A stretch of DNA of 64,000 bases from Planctomycetota bacterium (GTDB taxonomy: Bacteria > Planctomycetota > UBA1135 > GCA-002686595), in NCBI GenBank assembly GCA_016712565.1, contig JADJQU010000001.1:124001-188000 (forward strand), in the 5' to 3' direction. The position numbers were made by a program, and so were the translations under genes. Positions 1 to 10,239 of the stretch are shown here, in pieces. Within the stretch, counting starts at the first letter, position 1. Each line of letters begins with the position of its first letter. The notes under the pieces were generated by a model. That model searched no databases, was not told the DNA's origin, and saw nothing but the letters and a program-made list of their open reading frames with translations.

Positions 1-98
1 GCCGGGCCGATCACCTCGAACTTCACCAGCGACATGATGTCGCCCTGCTTGACCGACGTGACCTTGGCCTGGATGCGATTCTGCGCGCCGTATTTCAT
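1..98 (-). CDS. Molbindin-like (TOBE/Mop) protein, 3' end cut
   Basis: The minus-strand reading from the ATG at 98 gives about 32 residues beginning MKYGAQNRIQAKVTSVKQGD, which matches the start of small molybdate-binding Mop/TOBE proteins (molbindins). These form oligomers that bind oxyanions in the cytoplasm. An AGGAG sequence lies 10 bases before the ATG and supports this start. The C-terminal part lies outside the window, so it cannot be seen whether this is a one-domain molbindin or a longer protein. The family call rests on the short N-terminus alone. Confidence 0.6.
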   Translation of the reverse strand, partial: MKYGAQNRIQAKVTSVKQGDIMSLVKFEVIGP

Positions 99-180
99 GG
101 GATGGATGCTCCTGGACGGCATCCTGCAGGATGCGCGGGTCCCGAACCAGCGGACTTCGCGGGCCGATCGCGAGCGGCGA

Positions 181-966
181 CTACTCGCGGCGCGTGATGG
201 CTCGGTCGGCGAGGCGGTTTTCGCGCGTCGTTCCCGGAGGGAAGGAGGCCCGCAGCGGTTCGGCGCAGGCTTCCAGGCCCGCGACGAGGCCGTCGCCCAG
301 CCGGCCGACGCGCACGCCGGAAAGCACGGCCTCCACGACCCGGGGCCAGTGTCCGGGGAGCACGGCACCCGCCGCGGAGGAACTGGCGAGAACGATCACG
401 CGGTGCTCGAACAAGGAGACGAAGAGCAGGACCACCGGCGCGGTCGGGTCCCGCCCCTGCGTCAGGCGGGCCAGCTCGATCATGGCCTGTTCGCCCGCGG
501 TCCCGTCGGCCTGGGCGCTGGTCAGGAACCAACGGCGGTACTCCGGGCACAGCCAGGCCAGCAACAGTCCGAGCGCGAGCAGCGCAAGCTCTGCCGCGCC
601 GAGCGGCAGGAAGCCCCTGGACGGCAGGAAGCCCAGTAGGGCGAAGTTCGCGACGGCGGCGAACGCAGCCGCGCCGAGCAACAGAGTGTGCAGCTGGGGA
701 TCGGAGCGCTCGACCACCAAGGGGACGATCTCGGCGCTGGTCGTGTCCTCGATGCTGCGGATCGCGCCGCGAATGCGCTCTTGATCGGCTGGGGTCAGAA
801 CATCCACGGCGCGCAGGCGCCTCTGCGCCGCGATTGCCCGCAGGACGACGGCCGCGACCGCCAGCGCGAAAACCCACGGTGCCACGCGGAAGAACACGCT
901 GTCGAGGATCAGCGGGTCGTGCCCGGAGGCGATCCAGTCCTGGGCGGTGCTCGGGAGCGTTACCAT
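181..966 (-). CDS. TPM-domain membrane protein (TLP18.3/Psb32 type)
   Basis: The product is about 261 aa, starting MVTLPSTAQDW. It has hydrophobic segments near residues 25-45 and in the middle (LLLGAAAFAAVANFALLGFL and a following leucine-rich stretch). In between is a TPM-like alpha/beta region with IRGAIRSIEDTTSAEIVPLV. Proteins of this type often follow a YgcG-like TPM gene and a lemA gene, as here. The ATG overlaps the restored stop of the upstream YgcG-like gene (ATGGTAA), which suggests coupled translation. In raw frame this gene is fused to its neighbour because of a one-base shift near 1055. Function is unknown; an envelope role is inferred from the membrane segments. Confidence 0.7.
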   Translation of the reverse strand: MVTLPSTAQDWIASGHDPLILDSVFFRVAPWVFALAVAAVVLRAIAAQRRLRAVDVLTPADQERIRGAIRSIEDTTSAEIVPLVVERSDPQLHTLLLGAAAFAAVANFALLGFLPSRGFLPLGAAELALLALGLLLAWLCPEYRRWFLTSAQADGTAGEQAMIELARLTQGRDPTAPVVLLFVSLFEHRVIVLASSSAAGAVLPGHWPRVVEAVLSGVRVGRLGDGLVAGLEACAEPLRASFPPGTTRENRLADRAITRRE

Positions 967-1740
967 CGGCCCGAAGCTCCTCCTCCGCCGAATCCACCGC
1001 CGCCGCCGAACCCGCCGAACCCGCCGCCGCGGCTTCCGCCTCCCAAGCCCCCGAGGCCCTCCGAGCCCTCCGAGTCCTCCAAGCCCGCCCAATCCTCGGT
1101 GCCCCCGAGGGGCGCCGAGTCCACCGAACGGGCCGGAAAACCCGCCGCCGCGGCGGTTGCGTCGGCGCGTGCTGGCGAAGGCGAAGATGGCGATCACGAT
1201 CACGAGGAACACGAGGGTTTTTTTGGCCCCGGCGGCCTCGCTCGGTCGGCCGCCGATCGCGCCGAAGTCACCGCCGATGATCTGCTGCACCGCGCCCACG
1301 GCGGCCTCGATGCCGCCGGCGAAGTCCCCGTTGCGGAATCGCGGCGCGATCACCTGCTGGATCACGCGCCAGGCGACGGCGTCGGTGAGCAGGCCCTCCA
1401 GACCCTGGCCAACCTCGATGCGCACGGCGCGGTCGGCCTGCGCCACGACGATCAGGACGCCGTTCGAGGTTTCCTTCGAGCCGATGCCCCAGGAGCGTGA
1501 GGTGCGGCGCGCGAAGTCCTCGATCGGCTCGCCGTTCAGGCTGGGCACGGTCAGCACCGCGATCTCGGCACCCGAGGATCCCGCGCGGAAGGACTCGCTG
1601 CGCGTCTCGAGGGCCGTTTCTTGGGCCGCCGGCAGCATTCCGGCCAGATCCGTGACCCAGCCATCGTTCTTGGGGATGCCCGCCGAGCCCTGGGCCAGCA
1701 GCAGGCCCAGGGCGAGGGCCCAGGACGCCGGTGCAATCAC
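960..1740 (-). CDS. YgcG-like TPM-domain secreted protein, frameshift in Gly-rich tail
   Basis: The GTG start at 1740 overlaps the lemA stop (GTGA). A signal peptide (WALALGLLLAQGSAG) is followed by a TPM domain (DGWVTDLAGML, GVLIVVAQADRAVRIEVGQG), one trans-membrane helix (TLVFLVIVIAIFAFA) and a glycine-rich tail. The raw frame leaves the Gly-rich pattern near 1055 and reads through into the next gene. Removing one C from GGGCC there (a G on the + strand) restores the repeat GGLGGLGGGSRG and the classical ending GGGGASGRW followed by a stop at 960. The one-base surplus is therefore probably an error or a recent mutation. TPM proteins are linked to membrane and photosystem maintenance in other organisms; the role here is not known. 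Confidence 0.7.
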
Positions 1741-2393
1741 TGCTTCGAGCCGAAGTCGACCTTCGGCACAACGCGCTCGGTCTCTTCAGCCTTGTATTGC
1801 GGTAGTTCCGCGAAACCGAACATCCCGCCGATCACGTTGCCGGGAAAGCTGCGCAGTTTCGTGTTGTAGGCCGCGACGGCCACGGTCCAATCCGAGCGCG
1901 CGACGTTGATGCGATTCTCGGTGCCCTCGAGTTGCGCCTGCAGCTCGCCGAACTGCTGCGTCGCCTTGAGCGCCGGATATTGCTCGGCCACGACCAAGAG
2001 GCGCGAGAGGGCGCCGCCGAGGGTCGCCTGTGCCTTCAGGTAGGCCTCCATCTGCGCCGGATCGGTGACGTCCGCCGGCAACGTCGCCCGGCCCACGCCG
2101 GCGCGGGCCTCGACGACGTTTTGCAGCGTCGTCTGTTCGAAGTCCGCGGCGCCCTTCACCGTCTCGACCAGATTGGGAATCAAGTCGAAGCGGCGCTTGT
2201 AGGTGCTGTCCAGGGCCGCGATCTTCTGCTCGACCGCGGTTTTCCTTGCCTGCAGTCCATTGTAGGAGCCGACCGAGAGCCCGAGGCCGAGGACGATCAA
2301 CCCGACGACGACCAGCAGCGCGAGCAAGGCGGCGCTCAGGGCGCCGGAGTTCGTCGAGCGAGGCGTCGGCAGCGGGCGAGGCAGAGTCAACAT
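1737..2393 (-). CDS. lemA: LemA family protein
   Basis: This 218 aa protein has an N-terminal membrane anchor (ALSAALLALLVVVGLIVLGLG, residues about 18-40) followed by the LemA signature: SYNGLQARKTAVEQKIA, then RRFDLIPNLVETVKG and later EQYPALKATQQFGELQAQLE. LemA proteins are helical membrane-anchored proteins that commonly sit beside TPM-domain genes, exactly as here, and their biochemical role is unresolved. The ATG at 2393 was chosen because upstream in-frame sequence is not LemA-like. A TACACT -10-like element at 2443-2448 (minus strand) would give a leader of about 43 bases. The lemA and two TPM genes overlap by a few bases each, which indicates one operon. Confidence 0.88.
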   Translation of the reverse strand: MLTLPRPLPTPRSTNSGALSAALLALLVVVGLIVLGLGLSVGSYNGLQARKTAVEQKIAALDSTYKRRFDLIPNLVETVKGAADFEQTTLQNVVEARAGVGRATLPADVTDPAQMEAYLKAQATLGGALSRLLVVAEQYPALKATQQFGELQAQLEGTENRINVARSDWTVAVAAYNTKLRSFPGNVIGGMFGFAELPQYKAEETERVVPKVDFGSKQ

Positions 2394-2604
2394 GGGACTT
2401 GGGCTGGGAAAGAGAGCGGATCCGGAGACGGGAAACGGCGCCAGTGTACGCGCCGGTTCCCGGGAAATTCGAACCGCCCCGTGCCGCCCAGCGCGGGCCG
2501 GCGGAGAAAGCGCGGACCGGGCCGAAGGCGAACGGGCTGTTCGGGAGGCTCCCGACTCGTTCGACCGGGCCCATTTCGCCCGGGGCTCCGGCGCGCGGTT
2601 TCGG

Positions 2605-2610
2605 TATCCT
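2605..2610 (+). promoter_or_regulatory. -10-like TATCCT in front of rsmD
   Basis: TATCCT ends six bases before the GTG start of rsmD, so a transcript starting at the usual distance would begin at the start codon and be leaderless. No good -35 box is visible. The same spacing occurs in front of the genes starting at 12546 and 53192. Confidence 0.35.
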
Positions 2611-2616
2611 CGGAGC

Positions 2617-3243
2617 GTGCGGATCATCGCTGGGGAGTTTGGCGGCCGGCAGATCGAGGCGCCGGAAGGCGAGGGGACGCGCCCCATGCTCGACCGCGTG
2701 CGCGAGGCGCTGTTCTCGACCTTGGGCGAGCGGCTGGAGGGCGCCCGCGTGCTGGACCTGTTCGCGGGCACCGGTTCCCTGGGATTGGAGGCCCTGAGCC
2801 GCGGCAGCCGCCATGCGCGACTGGTGGAGCGCGACGGGCGCGCCGCCAAGTTGCTTTCCAGGAACGTCGCGAACCTGGGCGTGCAGGACCGCGCGCGCGT
2901 GGTCGTGGCCGACGCCCTCGCGCCCAGCGCCTGGCGCGATCTCGCCCCCCGCAAGTCCGAGGCCGGCGAGACCCCCCTCGCCGCCGAACGCTACGAGGTC
3001 GTGTTCTTCGACCCGCCCTACCCGATGGTGCGCGACGGCCCGGCCCGCAAGCGCGTCTTCGAGACCCTGACGCGCCTCACCGAGGGGCAGCTCTCCCCGG
3101 GCGGTGTGATCGTGTTTCACGCGCCCCGCGGGCTGCTTTCGCGCACCGAGTTCGGCACGGCCGATGCCGAGGAGCGCGCCTACGGAACCAGCGCGCTGTG
3201 GTACCTGCGGGCCGGAACCGCGCAGGAGGAGGCCCAGCCGTGA
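2617..3243 (+). CDS. rsmD: 16S rRNA (guanine(966)-N(2))-methyltransferase
   Basis: This 208 aa protein is the usual length for RsmD. It begins RIIAGEFGGRQIEAPEG, followed by TRPMLDRVREALF (residues 22-34), SAM-binding motif I DLFAGTGSLG (47-56) and catalytic motif IV DPPY (132-135). The family methylates N2 of G966 in helix 31 of 16S rRNA during 30S assembly. The GTG at 2617 is preferred because the conserved IIAGEF motif starts directly after it; longer in-frame sequence upstream is low-complexity. The stop overlaps the GTG of nagA (GTGA), so the two genes are probably translated together although they are functionally unrelated. Confidence 0.92.
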   Translation: MRIIAGEFGGRQIEAPEGEGTRPMLDRVREALFSTLGERLEGARVLDLFAGTGSLGLEALSRGSRHARLVERDGRAAKLLSRNVANLGVQDRARVVVADALAPSAWRDLAPRKSEAGETPLAAERYEVVFFDPPYPMVRDGPARKRVFETLTRLTEGQLSPGGVIVFHAPRGLLSRTEFGTADAEERAYGTSALWYLRAGTAQEEAQP

Positions 3244-4409
3244 ACGAGCTGCGCGGCCGGCTGCTCCTGGGCGGACGCCTCGTGCACGGCGCCGTGCACT
3301 GGAGCGGCGAACGCATCGTCTCGCTCGAACTCGACTCCGCGCCCGAGCACGGCGTCCAGGCTCCGATCATCGCGCCGGGATTCGTCGACCTGCACGTGCA
3401 CGGCTTCGGCGGGCACTCGCCCGTGGGCGCCCTGCGCGCCATGGCGGGGGCGCTGGCCAGGGTCGGCACGACGGCTTTCCAGCCCACGCTCTTCCCGGCC
3501 GAGCCGGCGCGCCTGGGAGCGCTGGCCGCGCAAGTGTGGCGCGAGGCGGAACTCAGCAACGGCGAGGCTGAACCGCGCGCGAGGATCGTGGGCCTGCACC
3601 TGGAGGGGCCGTTTGTGAATCCCCTGCGGGCCGGGGCCCTGCCGCGCGAGGACCTGGCAGTTCCCTCGCTCGCCGCCCTGCGGGCCTTGATGGGCCCCGC
3701 GACCGGCGATGGACGCGGCATCCGGACGGTGACGCTGGCTCCCGAGCTCTCCGGCGCGTGCGACCTGATCGCCGAACTGGTGCGCGGATCCGTGCGCGTG
3801 TCCCTGGGCCACAGCGCGGCCACGGCGGACGACGCGCGCGCGGCCGCACGGGCCGGGGCCGTGGGAGCGACGCACCTGTTCAACGCCATGTCCGGCATCC
3901 ACCACCGCGAGGTGGGGCTGGCGGGCTTTGCGCTGACGAGTACCCAGCTCGCAGCCGAGCTGATCGGCGATCTGGTGCACGTGGGAGCCGACGCCATCCG
4001 CCTCGCGCTGGCGGCCCGCGGCCCGAAGGGCCTGTGCCTGGTCAGCGACGCGCTCGAGGGCGCGGGTTCGGGGTGCGACGTGTTCCACTCCCACGGGCGC
4101 GCGCACGAGCGGCGCGGCGGTGCGTGGTACTACCCGGCCGGCGCGGGCGGGGAGCCGAAGCTCGCGGGCTCGGCGCTCTCGCAGCTCGAAATGGTCCAGG
4201 GTCTGGTGCGGCACGGGGTGGTCAGCGTGGAAGAGGCTCTGACCATGGCGAGCGAAACACCCGCGCGCGCCCTGGGCCTCGAGAAAGAGCTGGGCCTCCT
4301 GGCTCCCGGCCTGCGGGCCGACTTCGTGGTGCTCGAGCCACGGGAGCTGGAGCTTCAGCGGGTGCTGGTCGCGGGTCGGCCCGTGGAAAACCGGCGGCCG
4401 GGAGCCTAG
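3240..4409 (+). CDS. nagA: N-acetylglucosamine-6-phosphate deacetylase
   Basis: This 389 aa amidohydrolase carries the NagA metal and catalytic set: HVHG (His52, His54), HLEGPF (Glu122), LGHS (His191), THLFNAMS (His212, Asn215) and the catalytic Asp of LVSDA (about 270). It removes acetate from GlcNAc-6-P to give glucosamine-6-P in amino-sugar salvage and cell-wall recycling in the cytoplasm. The GTG start overlaps the rsmD stop. No nagB or transporter is next to it. The usual terminal motif GLLAPGLRADFVVL is present, so the gene looks complete. Confidence 0.92.
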   Translation: MNELRGRLLLGGRLVHGAVHWSGERIVSLELDSAPEHGVQAPIIAPGFVDLHVHGFGGHSPVGALRAMAGALARVGTTAFQPTLFPAEPARLGALAAQVWREAELSNGEAEPRARIVGLHLEGPFVNPLRAGALPREDLAVPSLAALRALMGPATGDGRGIRTVTLAPELSGACDLIAELVRGSVRVSLGHSAATADDARAAARAGAVGATHLFNAMSGIHHREVGLAGFALTSTQLAAELIGDLVHVGADAIRLALAARGPKGLCLVSDALEGAGSGCDVFHSHGRAHERRGGAWYYPAGAGGEPKLAGSALSQLEMVQGLVRHGVVSVEEALTMASETPARALGLEKELGLLAPGLRADFVVLEPRELELQRVLVAGRPVENRRPGA

Positions 4410-4520
4410 CTCCGCTTCAGGAGCTTCGGCTGCCATTCCCGCCAGGGTCTGCCCGGCCGTCGTTGCGCCCGTGCGCCTCGCCGGACTCGACCGACATCGA
4501 AGGCGCAGGAAGCCCGCGCG

Positions 4521-5528
4521 TCAGTCCGCGCGCGTCGCCTCGATGCGGCGCGGGTCGATGCGCCAGACGTTGCCGGCGCGCAGGTTCGACAGCCACACCG
4601 AGCCCAGTCCCACGCGGATCGCGTCGCCGCCCGGGCCGAAGAACTGCTGGGCGACCTTGTTCGTCGCCGGATCGACGCGGGTGATCGGGAAGCCGAAGGA
4701 CGTGGCCCACACCGAGCCCTCGCCCACGGCGATTTCGCCGCCGCCGCCGGGGATGCCGCATTCGATGGTCGCCACGACCTTGTTCGTCTTGAGGTCGACG
4801 CGCGAGATCGAGCCGTCGCCCTGGTTCAGGGTCCACACCGAGCCCTCGCCGACGGCCAGGAAGCGCGGGTTGGGGCCGACCGGGATGCGCTCCACGACCA
4901 GGTTGGTCTTGGGATCCACGCGCGAGAGCACGCTCTCCTGGGTGCCCGTGACGAACACCGCGTTCTCGCCGAAGGCCGCCGCCGTGGAACCGGGAGAGAC
5001 GCGGATCTCGGCCACGATCTTGTTCGTCGCCGGATCGATGCGCACCAGGGTGCTGCGGGCGTCGATCACCACCCACAGGCTGCCGGCGCCCGCGGCGATG
5101 CCGCCCTCGGAACCGGCGAAGGTCAGCGGAAAAGTGGCCGTCACCTGCCCGGTCTTCAGGTCGATGCGCGACATCGTCGAATCGCCGCAATTGGGCACCC
5201 ACAGGCTGCCGAAGGCCGCGGCGAGACCGTTGCCCGGTTCCTTCCCCACGGGGATCAGGGCCAGCACCTGATTGGTCTTCGGGTCCATGCGCGCCACCAG
5301 GTCCTTGGGCGCGCTGGAGACCCAAGCCTCCTCGTCGATGGCGAGCCAATCGGGCATGCCGGGCACCTCGAAGACCGCGTCGGGAACGAGCTTTTCGATG
5401 GGGATGCGCACGCTGGGATCCTGGACGCCGGGTTTCTTGGGACGCGCTCCCTCCTGGGCCGCGGCGCAGGAGAGTCCGAAGAGGCAGAGAATCAGGGCCG
5501 GTCGCGTCAGCGCGTGGGGGAGATTCAT
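4521..5528 (-). CDS. Secreted YncE/Vgb-like beta-propeller protein
   Basis: This 335 aa protein has a signal peptide (ALILCLFGLSCAAAQ) and then six or seven repeats of about 42 residues of the kind SRVDPKTNKVVATI ... VGEGSVWTLN, typical of YncE/virginiamycin-lyase-like seven-bladed propellers. Such proteins act in the periplasm or outside as binding scaffolds; catalytic Vgb residues cannot be assigned. The ATG at 5528 is chosen for the signal peptide. A TACAGT -10-like element lies 8 bases before the start, again suggesting a very short leader. The gene converges with nagA across a 111-base gap. Confidence 0.75.
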   Translation of the reverse strand: MNLPHALTRPALILCLFGLSCAAAQEGARPKKPGVQDPSVRIPIEKLVPDAVFEVPGMPDWLAIDEEAWVSSAPKDLVARMDPKTNQVLALIPVGKEPGNGLAAAFGSLWVPNCGDSTMSRIDLKTGQVTATFPLTFAGSEGGIAAGAGSLWVVIDARSTLVRIDPATNKIVAEIRVSPGSTAAAFGENAVFVTGTQESVLSRVDPKTNLVVERIPVGPNPRFLAVGEGSVWTLNQGDGSISRVDLKTNKVVATIECGIPGGGGEIAVGEGSVWATSFGFPITRVDPATNKVAQQFFGPGGDAIRVGLGSVWLSNLRAGNVWRIDPRRIEATRAD

Positions 5529-5536
5529 GGGGTTAG

Positions 5537-5542
5537 ACTGTA
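5537..5542 (-). promoter_or_regulatory. -10-like TACAGT before the propeller gene
   Basis: On the minus strand TACAGT is followed by eight bases and then the ATG at 5528, so the transcript leader would be only one or two bases. No recognisable -35 hexamer is seen. Confidence 0.28.
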
Positions 5543-5632
5543 CGCTCGCGGGTACCCGACCACGAGCGCTTGCCGCCGGGTCGGCTGCGCGACTTGCGTT
5601 CGCCGTCCCGGCGCTGACCACCATGGCCCCAG

Positions 5633-8600
5633 ATGATCAAGCCCCACGTCCCTTGCCTCCTGGTGCTGCTTGCGGGAGCCGGTGTCGCCGCCCGAGAGGT
5701 GCCGGCTGCAGGGGCCCCCGCGGGACAATCACCCGCGCCCGCGACCCCCGGAGCGGATGACGCCGCGCTCGCGGCCCATTTCGAGGCCCGCGTGCGGCCG
5801 ATCCTGGCGGCGCGCTGCGACGAGTGCCACGGCGAAACCGGGGACGGCGGCCTGCGGCTCGACTCGCGCGAGGGACTCGAAGCGGGCGGCGATTCCGGGC
5901 CGGCCGTGATCGTCGGTGATCCCGACGGGAGCCTCCTGATGCAGGCTGTGCGGCACACGCACAAGAGTCTGCAAATGCCCAAGCGCCGCGGGAAACTGCC
6001 CAACGAGGAGCTCGAGATCCTGGCGCGCTGGATCGCCGACGGGGCGTACTGGCCCAAGAGCCAAGCGCCGCAGGCCGCGGGCGCGCGCACGATGGACGTG
6101 GCGTCCCAACTGGACTTCTGGTCGCTGCAGCCCCTCACCCGTCCGGCACTTCCCGGGGTGCGCGACGGCCAGTGGCCCAAGGGCGACATCGACCGCTTCG
6201 TGCTCGCGCGCCTGGAGCACGAGGGCCTCGCGCCGGTGGGGCCCGCGGACAAGCCGACGCTCCTGCGACGGGCCAGCTTCGACCTGACCGGCCTGCCGCC
6301 CAGCCCCGAGGAAGTGGCGGCCTTCGTCGCCGACGACGGGCCCGACGCCTTCGCCAAGGTGGTGGATCGCCTGCTCGCTTCGCCGCGCTACGGCGAAGCC
6401 TGGGGGCGCTGGTGGCTCGACGTGGCGCGCTACGGCGAGGACGACTGCAGAAGCCTCGATCCCATGGGGCGCGGCCTGAATCCCTATCCGTTCGCCTACC
6501 TCTATCGCGACTGGGTGGTGCAGGCGCTCAACGACGACCTGCCCTACGACCAGTTCACGGAGCAGCAGCTGGCCGCCGATCTCGTGGACGACGACCGGCG
6601 CGCGGCGCGGCTTCCGGCGCTCGGATTCCTGGGCTTGGGCCCCTGGCTCTACGACAACGGCATGGTCGAGGTCACGCGGGCCGACGAGCGCCACGACCGG
6701 GTCGACGCGCTCTCGCGCGGCTTCCTCGGACTGACGATCTCCTGCGCGCGCTGCCACGACCACAAGTACGACGCGATCTCCACCGAGGACTACTACGGCA
6801 TCGCCGGCGTCTTCAAGAACACGGTCTACCGCGAATACCCGCTGGTGCCGCGCTCGATCGTGGAGGAGTACGAGAAGAAGAAGAAGCGACTGGACGACCA
6901 GCAGAAGCTCCTGGGCGAGCACGAGCGCCGCGAATCCCAGCAACTCGCCGAGACCCTCGCCTTCCAGACGTCCAAGTACATGCTCGCCGCATGGCGCATC
7001 CAGGGGCCCAAGCAGGAAGAGCGGGGCAACGTGGCCTCGGAGGAAGAGCTCGACTACGAAGTGCTCGACCGCTGGCTCGCGTTCCTGGCGAAGCCGCCCA
7101 GGAACTACCCCTACCTCGTGAAGTGGCAGGCCCTGATCGCCGAACGGGGGCCCCGCGGCGAGGCGGTCAAGCTGGCCTCGGAGTTCCAGGAACTGGTGCT
7201 CGACGTCCTGTTCGAGCAGCGGGACGCGGAGGCGGAGAACGAAGTGATCCGCGCCAAGGCCCTGCCGACCACCAAGCCCAAGAAGGACGCGAACCTGCCC
7301 CACGAGTTCGTGACCAACGACGACTTCTGTCCTGGCTGCGGACTGGAACTCAAGCAGCTCAAGGGAGAGCGCAACGCGCTGTGGAACGACCTGTTCGACC
7401 ACGACCTCGACCAGCCGCTGGACTTCGCCCAGAACCTGAAGGGCACCTACCGGCCGGGCGTGTTCTCCTTCAGCGGTTTCGGGCTCGAGCGCCAGATGGG
7501 GGCGGAGCGCCGGGCGCGTCTGGCGACCGTGCGTGCCGCGGTGAAGAAGCTCAAGCAGGAGCTGGAGCCCAAGTTCCCGTACGTGCACGGCGTGGCCGAC
7601 GCGGAGCAGCCGACCCCGATCCAGGTGCACGTGCGCGGCAGTCCTTTCCGCCTGGGAGCCAAGGTCCCGCCGCGGCTCCCTCCGCTGCTCACGCGGGGCG
7701 CGACCCTGAACTTCAACAGCGGCAGCGGACGCCTGGAACTGGCGCGGGCCGTCGCCGCGCACCCGATCAGCGCGCGCGTGATCGTGAATCGTGTCTGGAA
7801 GTGGCACTTCGGCACGGGCATCGTCGAGACGCCAGGCGATTTCGGCCGCACCGGGGAGCGTCCCAGCCACCCGGAGCTCCTGGAGCACCTGGCCTGGACC
7901 TTCGTCGAGGGCGGCCGGTCCCTGAAGCAGCTCCACCGCTCGATCCTGCTCTCCGCCACCTACCAGCTCGCCGCCGCCGACTCCGAGAAGAACGCGGCCG
8001 TGGACAGCGGGAATCGACTGTACTGGCGCGCCAACGCGCGGCGCCTCTCCGCGGAGCAGCTGCGCGACGCGGCGCTGACGGCGGCCGGGACCCTCGACCT
8101 GAAACAGGGCGGACCCTCGGAGAAGCTGACGCCCTTCAGCACGCGTCGCACGCTCTACGCGCACATCAGCCGCTACCGGCTCGACGAGTACCTGGCGTTG
8201 TTCGACTTCCCCTCGCCCAACTCCACGGCGGAAAGGCGCTTCGCCACGCAAGTGCCGCTGCAGCGCCTGTTCCTGATGAACAGCGAATTCCTGCAGCAGC
8301 AGGCGGAGTTGCTGGCCCGACGCGTCGCCGACGAGCCCGACGATCAGGCGCGCATCGTCAAGCTCTATCGACTGCTCTTCGCCCGCGCGCCCAGCGAGAG
8401 CGAGCTCGCCGCGGGCCGCGCCTACCTGTCCGCCGAACCGTTGCGCTCCTGGGGAGAGCGCAAGGCGGCCAAGGAAGAGGAGGCCAAGGCCAAGGACGCT
8501 CCTGGCGCCATGAAGTCGGCGCCGAAGTCCGCCGCGCCCCAGCCGGACGACGCCCCCGAATCCCCGGACGGTGGGCCGCCGGACGCCCGCGAAGACGGGC

Positions 8601-8761
8601 AGGACCAGGCACCCGGGGGAGCCGAGGCCGGCAACATGATGTCAGGGGTCGCCGGGGCCGGCGCGGCGGGCAAGCCCGCTCCCAAGGCCCTGCCCGTGAC
8701 GGTGCTGGGCCGCTATGCGAAGGTGCTGCTCTCCAGCAACGAGTTCCTGTTCGTCCGTTGA
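5633..8761 (+). CDS. Planctomycete cytochrome C / DUF1549-DUF1553 protein
   Basis: This 1042 aa secreted protein has a signal peptide (residues 1-20), a PSCyt1 haem motif CDECH (62-66), then DUF1549 with the second motif CARCHDHKYDAIS and the stretch YYGIAGVFKNT, and a C-terminal DUF1553 (NRVWKWHFGTGIVETPGDFG, RRLSAEQLRD). Pairs of this protein with a DUF1501 protein are a hallmark of Planctomycetota, where they are highly multiplied. Proposed roles in polysaccharide or redox chemistry remain unproven. A region rich in Lys, Glu, Pro and Ala near residues 940-1010 looks disordered. The DUF1501 gene follows after 10 bases. Confidence 0.9.
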   Translation: MIKPHVPCLLVLLAGAGVAAREVPAAGAPAGQSPAPATPGADDAALAAHFEARVRPILAARCDECHGETGDGGLRLDSREGLEAGGDSGPAVIVGDPDGSLLMQAVRHTHKSLQMPKRRGKLPNEELEILARWIADGAYWPKSQAPQAAGARTMDVASQLDFWSLQPLTRPALPGVRDGQWPKGDIDRFVLARLEHEGLAPVGPADKPTLLRRASFDLTGLPPSPEEVAAFVADDGPDAFAKVVDRLLASPRYGEAWGRWWLDVARYGEDDCRSLDPMGRGLNPYPFAYLYRDWVVQALNDDLPYDQFTEQQLAADLVDDDRRAARLPALGFLGLGPWLYDNGMVEVTRADERHDRVDALSRGFLGLTISCARCHDHKYDAISTEDYYGIAGVFKNTVYREYPLVPRSIVEEYEKKKKRLDDQQKLLGEHERRESQQLAETLAFQTSKYMLAAWRIQGPKQEERGNVASEEELDYEVLDRWLAFLAKPPRNYPYLVKWQALIAERGPRGEAVKLASEFQELVLDVLFEQRDAEAENEVIRAKALPTTKPKKDANLPHEFVTNDDFCPGCGLELKQLKGERNALWNDLFDHDLDQPLDFAQNLKGTYRPGVFSFSGFGLERQMGAERRARLATVRAAVKKLKQELEPKFPYVHGVADAEQPTPIQVHVRGSPFRLGAKVPPRLPPLLTRGATLNFNSGSGRLELARAVAAHPISARVIVNRVWKWHFGTGIVETPGDFGRTGERPSHPELLEHLAWTFVEGGRSLKQLHRSILLSATYQLAAADSEKNAAVDSGNRLYWRANARRLSAEQLRDAALTAAGTLDLKQGGPSEKLTPFSTRRTLYAHISRYRLDEYLALFDFPSPNSTAERRFATQVPLQRLFLMNSEFLQQQAELLARRVADEPDDQARIVKLYRLLFARAPSESELAAGRAYLSAEPLRSWGERKAAKEEEAKAKDAPGAMKSAPKSAAPQPDDAPESPDGGPPDAREDGQDQAPGGAEAGNMMSGVAGAGAAGKPAPKALPVTVLGRYAKVLLSSNEFLFVR

Positions 8762-8771
8762 GGCGCACGCC

Positions 8772-10238
<1,467 letters not shown>

Positions 10239-10239
10239 A

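Noticed and set aside
2455..2485. TTCGAA motif resembling a tRNA T-loop
   Set aside because: The flanking bases do not form a T-arm, and no acceptor or anticodon arms can be drawn.
5729..8251. Long open frame on the strand opposite the DUF1549 gene
   Set aside because: It is a GC-driven shadow: low-complexity, no start context, and it is fully covered by a well-conserved gene on the other strand.
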